DNA of 64,000 nt from the NCBI GenBank assembly GCA_041394605.1, contig JAWKHX010000004.1:620001-684000 (forward strand), read 5' to 3'. Under the pieces are notes generated by a model. That model searched no databases. It had not been told where the DNA came from and was given only the letters and a program-made list of their open reading frames with translations. The stretch is from UBA668 sp041394605. GTDB lineage: Bacteria; Actinomycetota; Acidimicrobiia; Acidimicrobiales; Ilumatobacteraceae. Below are positions 37,078-44,594 of this stretch, piece by piece; position 1 is the stretch's first letter, and each line of letters begins with the position of its first letter. The position numbers were made by a program, and so were the translations under genes.

Positions 37078-37550
37078 CCGTCATCTACACCGACGGTGCC
37101 TGCGCCGGAAACCCCGGCCCCGGCGGTTGGGCGTGGGCCGTGGCGCCGGAAGGTTCGCCGCGTGGCTCCGGCGGTGCGGCGCGCACCACCAACCAGCGGA
37201 TGGAGTTGCAGGCCGTGCTGGAGGCGCTGCGGGCGATGGACGGCGACGTCACGATCGTCAGCGACAGCACCTACGTGGTCAACTGCTTCCGCGACCGCTG
37301 GTGGGTGAAGTGGAAGGCCAACGGCTGGCGCAACTCGAAGAAGGAACCGGTCGCCAACACCGACCTGTGGATGCCCCTGGTGGACCTCGTGCAGCAGCGC
37401 CGGCCGGTGTTCCGTTGGGTGAAGGGCCACAGCGGCGACCCGATGAACGACCTGGTGGACCGCCTCGCCGTCGCTGCCTCCCAAGGCCCCTTCGACTCCC
37501 CGCCGCCCGAAGCGCCCCCGTCCCAACCCGATCACCCCACCCTCTTCTAG
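37074..37550 (+). CDS. rnhA: Ribonuclease HI
   Basis: Cleaves RNA in RNA-DNA hybrids. The 158-residue protein has the DEDD catalytic set: Asp in VIYTDGACAGNPGPGG, Glu in QRMELQAVLEAL, Asp in TIVSDSTYVVN and the last Asp in VKGHSGDPMNDLVDRLA. The basic handle-like segment 'DRWWVKWKANGWRNSKKEPV' resembles E. coli RnhA. The C-terminal 20 residues are Pro-rich. It is translationally coupled (ATGA) to the acyltransferase gene, an unusual partner. A 30-bp palindrome starts 24 bases after its stop. Confidence 0.92.
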   Translation: MTVIYTDGACAGNPGPGGWAWAVAPEGSPRGSGGAARTTNQRMELQAVLEALRAMDGDVTIVSDSTYVVNCFRDRWWVKWKANGWRNSKKEPVANTDLWMPLVDLVQQRRPVFRWVKGHSGDPMNDLVDRLAVAASQGPFDSPPPEAPPSQPDHPTLF

Positions 37551-37574
37551 CCCCCGCCTCTCCCTCCTTCTCCC

Positions 37575-37604
37575 GGAAGTGACGTGATATATCACGTCAC
37601 TTCC
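37575..37604. repeat. 30-bp perfect palindrome, copy 1
   Basis: GGAAGTGACGTGATA followed directly by its reverse complement, with no mismatch. An identical copy lies at 38700-38729, and the two bracket one gene. Each copy starts exactly 24 bases after a plus-strand stop codon (37550 and 38675). In RNA it would fold into a 13-bp stem with a four-base loop, so it could be a terminator without T-run; a protein-binding site is the alternative. Confidence 0.85.
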
Positions 37605-37712
37605 CTGGTCAGGAGGGGTGAGATGCCGTCACTTCGCGGGGATGGGCGGCGCAGATGGCGGTCAGCGGCCGAGTTCGGAGGATTTCGTCCAGTGGGCGAT
37701 ATGGTCCGCCGG

Positions 37713-38675
37713 GTGACCACGCATCGCCCGATGGGCGGCGTCGGTGACGTTGCAGCCTCGCACCACGCCATCCTTTCCAAGCGGCAGGCTGTCCAATCGG
37801 GAATGACCCTCCCCCAACTGAGGGCAGAAGTGGATCGGCAGACCCTGCGCAGGGTCGCCCCCAACGTCATGGCCATCCACGGCTCGCCGGATTCGTGGCA
37901 GCAACGGATGATGGCCGCCACGCTCACCGCCAACCAGGCCGGAATGGGATCCCACCGTTCCGCGGCCCGGCTGCACCTGGTGGACGGCTTCGAGGACGAC
38001 GAGCACATCGAGCTCTGGGTGCCTCGCGGCCGGCGCATCCTCATCCCCGGCGCGGTGGTCCATCAGACCAACGTCCTCGACGACCAGTGGGTGGAGGTGG
38101 ACGGCATCCGCTGCACCTCGCTGGCCCAGACCATCGTCGACCTGCCCCAGGTCGTGGGGCCGCGCCGGCTGGAGCGGGCGATCGACTCGTTCCAGCGGAT
38201 GGGCCACAGCCTGACCTGGCTGGAGCAGGTTGCGCTCCGCAACCGCCGACCTGGGCACCCCGGCCCGAAGCTGGTCCTGGCCGAGATCGATGCCCGCCGG
38301 CAGAACGGGACGGTGCGCGGCTCCTGGTTCGAGAAGCTGATCGAGGAGGTCATCGCCTCGCCGCGCCTGCCACCGATGGTGCAGCAGTACGTCATCCGCG
38401 GCCCGGCGGGGGAGTTCATCGCCCGCGTCGACCTCGCCTTCCCCGGCGTCCGCATGGGCTTCGAGGCGCACAGCCGCGCCTTCCACACGGGCACCCACAT
38501 GGAGATCATCGACCAGCGGCGGGAGAACCGGGCCATCGAGCAGGGGTGGCTGTTCATCTACCTCGGCTGGGCGGACCGCAAGACCCCGAAGGAGGCGCTC
38601 GCCTTCATCGAACGGGCGGTCGCCCGTCGCCTGCGCGATCTGGGGCTGACGGTCGCCGATCTCACCACGAAGTGA
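37713..38675 (+). CDS. AbiEi-like/DUF559 (Vsr-like nuclease fold) protein
   Basis: Protein of 320 residues in a common actinobacterial architecture: an AbiEi-like winged-helix N-terminus ('HAILSKRQAVQSGMTLPQLR', 'LRRVAPNVMAIHG'), a middle domain (SHRSAARLHLVDGF to LAQTIVDLPQVVG) and a C-terminal DUF559 segment ('GEFIARVDLAFPGVRMGFEA', 'AFHTG', 'RRENRAIEQGWLFIYLGW') with a putative PD-(D/E)xK site. The usual EVDG is EAHS here, so nuclease activity is uncertain. GTG 37713 is preferred because TATGGT ends seven bases before it; ATG 37701 is possible. No partner toxin gene is adjacent. Two identical 30-bp palindromes flank it. Confidence 0.7.
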   Translation: MTTHRPMGGVGDVAASHHAILSKRQAVQSGMTLPQLRAEVDRQTLRRVAPNVMAIHGSPDSWQQRMMAATLTANQAGMGSHRSAARLHLVDGFEDDEHIELWVPRGRRILIPGAVVHQTNVLDDQWVEVDGIRCTSLAQTIVDLPQVVGPRRLERAIDSFQRMGHSLTWLEQVALRNRRPGHPGPKLVLAEIDARRQNGTVRGSWFEKLIEEVIASPRLPPMVQQYVIRGPAGEFIARVDLAFPGVRMGFEAHSRAFHTGTHMEIIDQRRENRAIEQGWLFIYLGWADRKTPKEALAFIERAVARRLRDLGLTVADLTTK

Positions 38676-38699
38676 CGCGGCCCCACCCGTCCCCATCAG

Positions 38700-38729
38700 G
38701 GAAGTGACGTGATATATCACGTCACTTCC
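38700..38729. repeat. 30-bp perfect palindrome, copy 2
   Basis: Identical in all 30 positions to the copy at 37575-37604, while the sequence outside both copies differs. It starts 24 bases after the stop of the AbiEi/DUF559-like gene and ends 53 bases before the -10 box of the SDR gene. Confidence 0.85.
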
Positions 38730-38797
38730 GTGGGAGAGGGCGGCGTCGGGCGGTCGGTTCGGCGGGGGAGGGGTGGGGCGCGTATCGTGCGGGGCAT

Positions 38798-39574
38798 ATG
38801 GACATCAACGGAGCAAGTGCAATCGTCACCGGCGGGGCGTCGGGCATCGGCGCGGCGTCGGCCCGCCTTCTCGCCAGCAAGGGCGCGAAGGTCGTCATCG
38901 CCGACCTGCAGGAAGAAAAGGGCAAGGCCCTGGCCGACGAGATCGGCGGCGCCTACTGCAAGGTGGACGTCACCAACACCGACGACATCATCAACGCCGT
39001 CGAGATGGCCAAGAGCATGGGCCCGCTGCGGGTGCTGGTGAACTCGGCCGGCATCGGCTGGGCGCAGCGCACCGTGGGCAAGGACGGCTCGTACGAGTCC
39101 GCCGCCAACCTCGATGCCTTCAAGAAGGTCATCGCCATCAACCTCATCGGCAGTTTCGACTGCATCCGCATCGCCGCCACGGCCATGAGCACCACGGAGC
39201 CGATGGAGTACGGCGAGCGTGGCGCCATCGTCAACATCGCCTCCGTGGCGGCGTTCGACGGCCAGATCGGCCAGGCCAGCTACTCGGCGTCCAAGGGCGG
39301 CGTGGTCGGCATGACCCTGCCGATCGCCCGCGACCTCGCCGCCGTGGGCGTGCGGGTCAACACCGTGGCCCCGGGCCTGATCGACACGCCGATCTACGGC
39401 CAGGGTGACGCCAGCGAGGCCTTCAAGCAGAACCTGCAGAAGGGCGTGCTGTTCCCCCAGCGCCTGGGCTTCCAGGAGGAACTGGCCAGCATGGTGGTGG
39501 AGTGCGTCACCAACAGCTACATGAACGCCGAGACCATCCGCGTCGACGGCGGCATCCGCATGCCACCGAAGTGA
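38798..39574 (+). CDS. SDR dehydrogenase, 3-hydroxyacyl-CoA dehydrogenase type-2-like
   Basis: NAD(P)-dependent short-chain dehydrogenase of 258 residues. Cofactor motif TGGASGIGAASARLL, 'NSAGIGWA', catalytic Ser in VNIASVAAFDGQIGQ, and Tyr/Lys in SYSASKGGV are intact. The 'VAAFDGQIGQASYSASKGGV' region and 'TVAPGLIDTP' resemble HSD10-type 3-hydroxyacyl-CoA dehydrogenases of beta-oxidation or steroid metabolism; the exact substrate is inferred. TATCGT lies nine bases before the ATG, implying a very short leader. A long terminator hairpin follows the gene. Confidence 0.88.
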   Translation: MDINGASAIVTGGASGIGAASARLLASKGAKVVIADLQEEKGKALADEIGGAYCKVDVTNTDDIINAVEMAKSMGPLRVLVNSAGIGWAQRTVGKDGSYESAANLDAFKKVIAINLIGSFDCIRIAATAMSTTEPMEYGERGAIVNIASVAAFDGQIGQASYSASKGGVVGMTLPIARDLAAVGVRVNTVAPGLIDTPIYGQGDASEAFKQNLQKGVLFPQRLGFQEELASMVVECVTNSYMNAETIRVDGGIRMPPK

Positions 39575-39591
39575 CGGATCACTGATCTGCA

Positions 39592-39628
39592 CACGGCCCG
39601 GTCGGCTCCACGGAGCGGCCGGGCCGTG
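39592..39628 (+). terminator. Terminator hairpin after the SDR gene
   Basis: CACGGCCCGG (39592-39601) pairs perfectly with CCGGGCCGTG (39619-39628), and an inner GCTCC/GGAGC stem closes the loop. It starts 17 bases after the stop at 39574 and insulates the SDR gene from the arsR promoter. Confidence 0.7.
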
Positions 39629-39671
39629 CCGCGTCCGGGACCGGGTGTGACACCCGCCGGAAAGTTCAGCC

Positions 39672-39700
39672 TTGACTGTACGTACAGTCAGTGCTGTACT
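39672..39700 (+). promoter_or_regulatory. arsR-family promoter with 18-bp palindromic operator
   Basis: TTGACT (39672-39677), 17 bases, TGTACT (39695-39700) forms a clear promoter; seven bases later comes the ATG, so the mRNA is probably leaderless. TGACTGTAC|GTACAGTCA (39673-39690) is a perfect palindrome covering the -35 and spacer, ideally placed for metal-relieved repression by the ArsR-family product. Confidence 0.75.
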
Positions 39701-39707
39701 GATTGAC

Positions 39708-40040
39708 ATGTCAACCGCTGCCGTCGCCTGTGATCTGCGAGTGCCCGTGCTCAGCCGCGTCGGCAAGGCGCTGGCCGACCCCACCCGCTGTTCGATCCTG
39801 GTCTGCCTGCTGGAAGGCCCGCACTACCCATCGGACCTCGCTGCTCACCTCGGGCTCACCAAGGCCAACGTCAGCAATCACCTCACCTGCCTGCGCGGAT
39901 GCGGGCTGGTGTCGGCCACGGCCGAGGGGCGGCGCGTGCGCTACGAACTCGCCGACGCCCGCCTGGCCCACGCGCTGGCCGACCTGTACGGCCTGGCCGC
40001 GGAGATCGACCTGCCGAGCCTGGGGGAGGGCGCGGCATGA
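39708..40040 (+). CDS. ArsR/SmtB-family metal-sensing repressor (CmtR-like)
   Basis: Winged-helix repressor of 110 residues. 'RVGKALADPTRCSILVCLLE' and the recognition helix 'HLGLTKANVSNHLTCLRGCG' identify the family. The CLRGC pair (C-x3-C) in the recognition-helix region matches two of the three Cd/Pb ligands of mycobacterial CmtR; the third, a C-terminal Cys, is absent, so metal specificity may differ. The ATG at 39708 is preferred to an in-frame TTG at 39672, which lies inside the promoter. Its stop overlaps the exporter ATG (ATGA), so sensor and pump are coupled. Confidence 0.87.
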   Translation: MSTAAVACDLRVPVLSRVGKALADPTRCSILVCLLEGPHYPSDLAAHLGLTKANVSNHLTCLRGCGLVSATAEGRRVRYELADARLAHALADLYGLAAEIDLPSLGEGAA

Positions 40041-40780
40041 GCCGGGTACTGCACGACCACGATCATGACGACCACGGCCATGACCACGGCCATGACCACC
40101 ATGACCATGACCATGGCCATGACCATGGCCATGACCATGGCCAGGAGGCCCAGCCGACGCTCCCCGAGCGGGCGGCCGCCGTGCGCCGGGCCGTGCACCT
40201 CAACCGGATCAGCATCGGCTACAACGTGGTCGAGGCCGGGGTGGCGCTGGCGGCCGGCCTTGCGGCCGGGTCGATCAGCCTCCTCGGCTTCGGGCTGGAC
40301 TCCGTGGTGGAGGTGTCGGCGTCGGTGGCGCTGGCCTGGCGGCTGGCCGCCGAGCGCCGCGACGGCTGCACCCAGGGCTCCGACCGGCGGGCCGTGAAGC
40401 TGATCGCCCTGTCCTTCCTGGCGCTGGCGGCCTACGTCGGCTACGGCGCGGTCGCCGCGCTCGTCACCCACGAACCGCCGGAGGCCAGCCCGGTCGGCAT
40501 CGTCCTCACCGCGCTGTCGCTGGTGCTGATGCCGTTCCTGGCCCGGGCGAAACGTCGCCTGGCCCCTGCCCTCGGCTCCCGCGCCCAGGAGGCCGAGGCC
40601 GCCCAGACCTCCATCTGCGCCGTCCTGTCGGGCGTGGTGCTGGTCGGCCTGGTGCTCAATGCCGTGGCCGGCTGGTGGTGGGCCGACCCGGTGGCCGCAC
40701 TCGGGGTAGCCGCCCTGGCGGCGGTGGAAGGGGTGCGCACCTGGCGGGCGGACTCGCTGACCGACACCTGCTGCGCCTGA
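40037..40780 (+). CDS. Cation efflux (CDF-like) transporter with His-rich N-terminus
   Basis: Membrane transporter of 247 residues. Residues 6-36 are nearly all His, Asp and Gly (HDHDHDDHGHDHGHDH...), a metal-binding or buffering tail. About five to six helices follow; 'SISLLGFGLDSVVEVSASVA' and 'AEAAQTSICAVLSGVVLVG' are the TM2 and TM5 motifs of CDF-type proteins, with Asp in place of the usual HxxxD arrangement. Export of Zn, Cd or Ni is likely, given the upstream ArsR-type repressor and shared ATGA overlap. It ends in TDTCCA, whose paired cysteines could also bind metal. Confidence 0.82.
   Translation: MSRVLHDHDHDDHGHDHGHDHHDHDHGHDHGHDHGQEAQPTLPERAAAVRRAVHLNRISIGYNVVEAGVALAAGLAAGSISLLGFGLDSVVEVSASVALAWRLAAERRDGCTQGSDRRAVKLIALSFLALAAYVGYGAVAALVTHEPPEASPVGIVLTALSLVLMPFLARAKRRLAPALGSRAQEAEAAQTSICAVLSGVVLVGLVLNAVAGWWWADPVAALGVAALAAVEGVRTWRADSLTDTCCA
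40060..40143 (+). repeat. Tandem GACCATGGCCAT-type repeat in the transporter gene
   Basis: Imperfect 6/12-base repeats (GACCAT, GGCCAT) encode the alternating His-Asp-Gly-His tail. Such a tract can change length by slippage, altering the number of histidines without shifting the frame when whole units are gained or lost. Confidence 0.7.
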
Positions 40781-40807
40781 ACGCCGGCGGAGCTCAGCCG
40801 GTGGTGC

Positions 40808-41971
40808 TCAGGTCGTGTAGTCGGCGTTGATCCGCACGTAGCCGTCGCTGAGGTCGCAGCCCCAGACGGTGGCCGCACCGGTACCGCCGGTGCCCAGCGA
40901 GACATGGATGCGGACCTCGTCGCCGCGCATGTACGCGGCCAGCGCGTCGAGGCCGGCGTCGTCCACCGCGGCGGGGTAGACCTCCTGGCGGCCGAAGCGG
41001 ATGACCACCTTGGCCTGGTCGACCGCGTCGGCCGTGGTGCTCTTGCCGACGGCCATCGCCACCCGGCCCCAGTTGGGGTCGGCGCCGTGGACGGCGGTCT
41101 TCACCAGCGGCGAGTTGACGATGGCCTTGGCCACGTGCTTCGCCTGGCGGGCATCGGCCGCGCCGTCCACCGCCACCTCCAGCAGCTTGGTGGCGCCCTC
41201 GCCGTCGCGGGCGATCTGGCGGGTGAGCGAGGCGCACACGTCGTACAGCGCGGCCTCCAGCGCAGCGGCGTCCACCTGGCCGGCGGCGCCGCTGGCCAGC
41301 ACCACGGCCGTGTCGCTGGTGGAGGTGTCGGTGTCCACCGACACGCAGTTGAACGTGCGGTCCACCACCCGGCGGAACATGGCGTCCAGGTCGGCGGCCT
41401 CCACCAGTGCGTCGGTGAACAACATCGCGATCATGGTGGCCATGTCCGGCTCGATCATGCCCACGCCCTTGGCGACGCCCACCACGCGGGCCGCGCCAGC
41501 CGCGGCGGAGGCCGTCTTCGGCACCGTGTCGGTGGTCATGATGCCGCGGGCCACGGCGCCGGCGTCGGTGCCCGGCAGGGGCGAGGGAATGGCGCGCAGC
41601 CCGGCACGGATGCGGTCCATCGGGTAGGCCCGGCCGATGACGCCGGTGGACGCCACCAGCACGTCGGACGCGTCGCAGCCGAGCGCGGCGGCGACACCGG
41701 CTGCCAGTTCCTCGGCGTCGGCCAGGCCCTGCGGGCCGGTGGCGACGTTGGCGTTCTTGGAGACGACGACCATCGCCCGCGCCCGGCCGTCGGCCACGTG
41801 GCGTCGGCTGACCAGCACGCTCGGCCCGGCGAACGAGCTCCGGGTGAACACGCCGGCTGCGGAGCAGACGGCGTCGGCGGCCACCACGGTGAAGTCGTCG
41901 GTGGTGTCCTTCACGCCGACGTTGGTGACATGGGCGCGAAAGCCCAAGGGCAGGGGCAAGGAGGGGTTCAT
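40808..41971 (-). CDS. argJ: Glutamate N-acetyltransferase / ornithine acetyltransferase
   Basis: Arginine-biosynthesis enzyme of 387 residues that moves the acetyl group from N-acetylornithine to glutamate. The self-cleavage site is 'KGVGMIEPDMATMIAML', where the Thr of MAT becomes the N-terminal nucleophile of the beta chain. 'ASTGVIG', 'DTDTSTSDTAVVLASG' and 'HGADPNWGRVAMAVG' are typical. The rest of the arg genes are not in the window. The ATG overlaps the MarR-type gene stop (ATGA), an unusual pairing that could place arginine synthesis under that regulator. Confidence 0.92.
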   Translation of the reverse strand: MNPSLPLPLGFRAHVTNVGVKDTTDDFTVVAADAVCSAAGVFTRSSFAGPSVLVSRRHVADGRARAMVVVSKNANVATGPQGLADAEELAAGVAAALGCDASDVLVASTGVIGRAYPMDRIRAGLRAIPSPLPGTDAGAVARGIMTTDTVPKTASAAAGAARVVGVAKGVGMIEPDMATMIAMLFTDALVEAADLDAMFRRVVDRTFNCVSVDTDTSTSDTAVVLASGAAGQVDAAALEAALYDVCASLTRQIARDGEGATKLLEVAVDGAADARQAKHVAKAIVNSPLVKTAVHGADPNWGRVAMAVGKSTTADAVDQAKVVIRFGRQEVYPAAVDDAGLDALAAYMRGDEVRIHVSLGTGGTGAATVWGCDLSDGYVRINADYTT

Positions 41972-42426
41972 ACAGCCGATCGTTCGTGGAGATGCTCGTG
42001 GACCTTGGCGAACAGGCCGCCCAGTTCCGCCACCCCGCGGGTGCCGATGGGTTCCAGCAGGTGGCGGCGCACGCTGGCCACATGGTCGGGGGCGGTGGCC
42101 TTCATCTTCTCCAGCCCGGCCGCGGTGAGGTGGGCCCAGGCCACCCGCCGGTCGCTGTCGCACGAGGCGCGTTCCACCCAGCCCTGGCGGACCATGCCGT
42201 CCAGGCGGCGGGTGAGGCCGCTGGGGGACAGTTGCAGGGCGGCGGCCAGGTCGCACATGCGCATGCGCTGCTCGTCGGCCTCGCTGAGCCACACGAGCAC
42301 CTCGTAGTCGCCCATGGTGAGGCCGTGTGGCGCCAGGTCGGCCTCCAGCGCGCCCATCAGGTCGTGGACGGTGGTGATGAACGTGCGCCACGCGGTCTGC
42401 TCGGCGTCGGTCAGCCACGTCGTCAT
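41968..42426 (-). CDS. MarR-family transcriptional regulator
   Basis: Winged-helix regulator of 152 residues. 'GLTMGDYEVLVWLSEADEQRMRM' leads into the recognition part 'DLAAALQLSPSGLTRRLDGMVRQGWVER', and 'DRRVAWAHLTAAG' forms the wing. It is divergent from yceI, and a TGTTG/CAACA inverted repeat over the yceI -35 box is a plausible binding site. TACCCT ends eight bases before the ATG, giving a leaderless mRNA. It overlaps argJ by four bases. Inducer unknown. Confidence 0.87.
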   Translation of the reverse strand: MTTWLTDAEQTAWRTFITTVHDLMGALEADLAPHGLTMGDYEVLVWLSEADEQRMRMCDLAAALQLSPSGLTRRLDGMVRQGWVERASCDSDRRVAWAHLTAAGLEKMKATAPDHVASVRRHLLEPIGTRGVAELGGLFAKVHEHLHERSAV

Positions 42427-42463
42427 GGCGGGCAAGGGTAGCAGGGAACTTGTGCCGGCGAAC

Positions 42464-42494
42464 TGTTGCGAACACAACAATATGTCCCTAGACT
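42464..42494 (+). promoter_or_regulatory. yceI promoter with MarR-type operator
   Basis: TGTTG-CGAACA-CAACA (42464-42479) is a 16-bp inverted repeat. It overlaps TTGCGA (42466-42471), which pairs with TAGACT (42489-42494) at 17-base spacing as a -35/-10. The expected transcript has a leader of about 40 bases containing the AAAGGAG ribosome site of yceI. Confidence 0.6.
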
Positions 42495-42540
42495 TGATTG
42501 CGCCCGCAACGAATGGCACCCACCAAAGGAGAACCCCTCA

Positions 42541-43100
42541 TGTCCGACCTCTCGCTCAGCCCCGCCCTCGCCGCCCTCACCCCCGGCACGTGGTCGGTGG
42601 ACGCCGGCCACAGCAACGTCACCTTCAGCGTCCGTCACCTCATGGTCGCCAAGGTCCGCGGCCGGTTCACCGACTTCGACGGCACCATCACCGTCGCCGC
42701 CGATCCGCTGCAGTCGCAGGTGCAGGCCGCCGTGCGCACCGCCTCGGTGGCCACCGACGACGACGGCCGCGACGCCCATCTGCGCAGCGCCGACTTCTTC
42801 GACAGCGAGCAGTTCCCCGAGATGCGTCTGGTCAGCACCGGCATCGTCGCCAAGGGCGACGACTACGTGCTCACCGCGGACCTCACCATCAAGGGCGTCA
42901 CCCGCTCCGTGGACTTCGCGCTCGAGTTCGACGGTGTGGCCACCGACCCGTGGGGCAACACCAAGGCCGGCTTCACCGCCGAGGCCCAGATCAACCGCAA
43001 GGACTGGGGCCTGGAGTGGAACGTGGCCTTGGAGGCCGGTGGCGTGCTGGTGGGCGAGAAGGTCACCATCACGCTGGAGATCGAAGCCCTCAAGGGCTGA
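42541..43100 (+). CDS. YceI-family lipocalin-like protein
   Basis: YceI-family protein of 186 residues, an extended lipocalin-like barrel that binds isoprenoid or amphiphilic ligands in characterised members. 'GTWSVDAGHSNVTFSVRHLM', 'KVRGRFTDFDGTI', 'RDAHLRSADFFDSEQFPEM' and 'DLTIKGVTRSV' are diagnostic. No signal peptide, so the protein is likely cytoplasmic, as in many actinobacterial members. An AAAGGAG ribosome site lies eight bases before the ATG. Divergent MarR regulator and operator suggest inducible expression. Confidence 0.9.
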
Positions 43101-43133
43101 CACACTGGCACCACTGGAGGAAGGAACCCTGCG

Positions 43134-43607
43134 ATGGCGATCAAGCGGTTGAACCACGCCGTGCTCTACGTCCGCGACGCCGGCCGGTCGATGCGCTTCT
43201 ACACCGAGGTGCTCGGCTTCACGGTGCGGATGAGCATCGGCGAGCAGGCCTACTTCCTGCAGGCCGACGGCAGCGACAACGATCACGACCTCGGCCTGTT
43301 CCAGGTCGGGCAGGTGCCGGAACTTCCCGCACACCTGCCCGGCCTGTACCACCTGGCGTGGCAGGTGCACACCCTGGAGGACCTGGCCGACACCCGTGCC
43401 CGCCTGCTGGAGGCGGGTGCTCTGGTGGGGGAGAGCGACCACGGGGTCAGCAAGAGCCTGTACGCCAAGGACCCCGACGGCATCGAGTTCGAGGTGATGT
43501 GGGCGGTGCCCCGCGCCGACTGGCCGGAGAACGTGGGCACCTGGCGGCTGGACCTGCCCGGCGCCCTGGCGCGCTGGCCGCACACGGACACCGCCGCCGA
43601 GCTGTAG
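43134..43607 (+). CDS. VOC-family (glyoxalase/extradiol dioxygenase-like) protein
   Basis: Protein of 157 residues with the two beta-alpha-beta-beta-beta modules of the vicinal-oxygen-chelate fold. Metal ligands would be His8 (RLNHAVLYV), the His in GLYHLAWQV and the Glu in GIEFEVMW, the pattern of extradiol-dioxygenase-like members. 'YAKDPDGIEFEVMWAVP' is the typical last strand. It follows yceI by 33 bases with a GGAGGAAGG ribosome site, so may share its MarR-regulated promoter. Substrate unknown; a catechol or quinone is one possibility. Confidence 0.82.
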   Translation: MAIKRLNHAVLYVRDAGRSMRFYTEVLGFTVRMSIGEQAYFLQADGSDNDHDLGLFQVGQVPELPAHLPGLYHLAWQVHTLEDLADTRARLLEAGALVGESDHGVSKSLYAKDPDGIEFEVMWAVPRADWPENVGTWRLDLPGALARWPHTDTAAEL

Positions 43608-43634
43608 GCGCCGGCGCGGCCGGCCACTGGGCCG

Positions 43635-44537
43635 TCAGCGGTCGAGCACGGCGCGCAGAGCCGCGTCAAGCGTCTCGTGCTGGAAGCGGTAGCCGCTCTG
43701 CTGCAGCACCTGCGGCAGGACCCGCTGGCCGGTGAACAGCAGGGCATCGGCCAGTTCGCTGCCGAGCAGCAACTTCGGCCCGAACTTGGGCACGAACAGC
43801 AGGGCCGGCCGCTTCATCACCTGGCCGAGCACCCGGGTGAACTCCACGTTCGTCACCGGGTTCGGGGCGGTGAGGTTCACCGGCCCTTCCACGTCGGCCG
43901 TGAGGAGGTGGGTGATGGCTGCTACCTCGTCGGGCAACGACACCCAACTCTGCCACTGCTTGCCGTTGCCGAACCGGCCGCCGAGCCCGAAGCGGAACAG
44001 GGGCAGCAGCTTCTTCAGGGCACCGCCCTTGGGTGTGAGCACGATGCCGGTGCGGAGGAAGGCCACACGCGCCCCGGCGTTCGCCGCCGGTGCAGTGGCT
44101 GCCTCCCAGTCGTGGCACAGGCGGGCGAGGAAGTCGTCGCCGCCCGCCGACGTCTCGTCCAGTTCCTCGTCGCTGCGGGGGCCGTAGTAGCCGATGGCGC
44201 TGGCGTTGAGCAGCACGGAGGGCCCGTCGCCGGACGTGCCCCGCTCGGCGATCCGCTCCGCCAGCACGCCGGTGGCCCGCAGCCGGCTGTCGCGCAGTTC
44301 GGCCTTGTAGGCGTCGGTCCAGCGGTGGTCGCCGATGCCGGCGCCGGCCAGGTTGATGACGGCCTGGGCGCCGTCCAGTGCATCGTCGGGCAGCACGCCG
44401 GCCGCGGGGTCCCACTGCACGTCGTTGGCACCGGGGCGGCCGCGCACCAGGCGCACCACCTGGTGACCTTCGGCGCGGAGATGGTCGGTGAGCGCCGTGC
44501 CGATCAGGCCGGTGGCGCCGGAAATGACGACTCGCAT
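43635..44537 (-). CDS. TIGR01777-family NAD-dependent epimerase/dehydratase
   Basis: Extended SDR-like protein of 300 residues. 'VVISGATGLIGTALTDHLRA' is the cofactor loop, 'VINLAGAGIGDHRWTDAYK' and 'NASAIGYYGPRSDEELDE' carry the catalytic region typical of YfcH/SULA-like (TIGR01777) proteins, and the C-terminal DUF1731-like part contains 'ALLFVPKFGPKLLLGSELAD'. Biochemical role in the family is unclear. TACGGT ends seven bases before the ATG, fitting the leaderless pattern. It is convergent with the VOC gene, with 27 bases between them. Confidence 0.88.
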   Translation of the reverse strand: MRVVISGATGLIGTALTDHLRAEGHQVVRLVRGRPGANDVQWDPAAGVLPDDALDGAQAVINLAGAGIGDHRWTDAYKAELRDSRLRATGVLAERIAERGTSGDGPSVLLNASAIGYYGPRSDEELDETSAGGDDFLARLCHDWEAATAPAANAGARVAFLRTGIVLTPKGGALKKLLPLFRFGLGGRFGNGKQWQSWVSLPDEVAAITHLLTADVEGPVNLTAPNPVTNVEFTRVLGQVMKRPALLFVPKFGPKLLLGSELADALLFTGQRVLPQVLQQSGYRFQHETLDAALRAVLDR

Positions 44538-44594
44538 GCCCACGACCGTACGCCCATCGGCGCGGCCTGTCGCATCGTGCCGCCGGTGCGCCGC

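Noticed and set aside
31638..37550. A 1970-codon open frame on the plus strand spanning several genes
   Set aside because: Only its last 158 codons are real (RNase HI). The rest is antisense or out of frame to well-supported genes and exists because stop codons are rare in very G+C-rich DNA.
37629..38680. Inner 10-base inverted repeats CGTCACTTCG and CGAAGTGACG inside the palindrome-bounded segment
   Set aside because: GAAGTGA arises often here from a Lys codon followed by TGA (also near 19141, 39568 and 63378), so the match is probably accidental.
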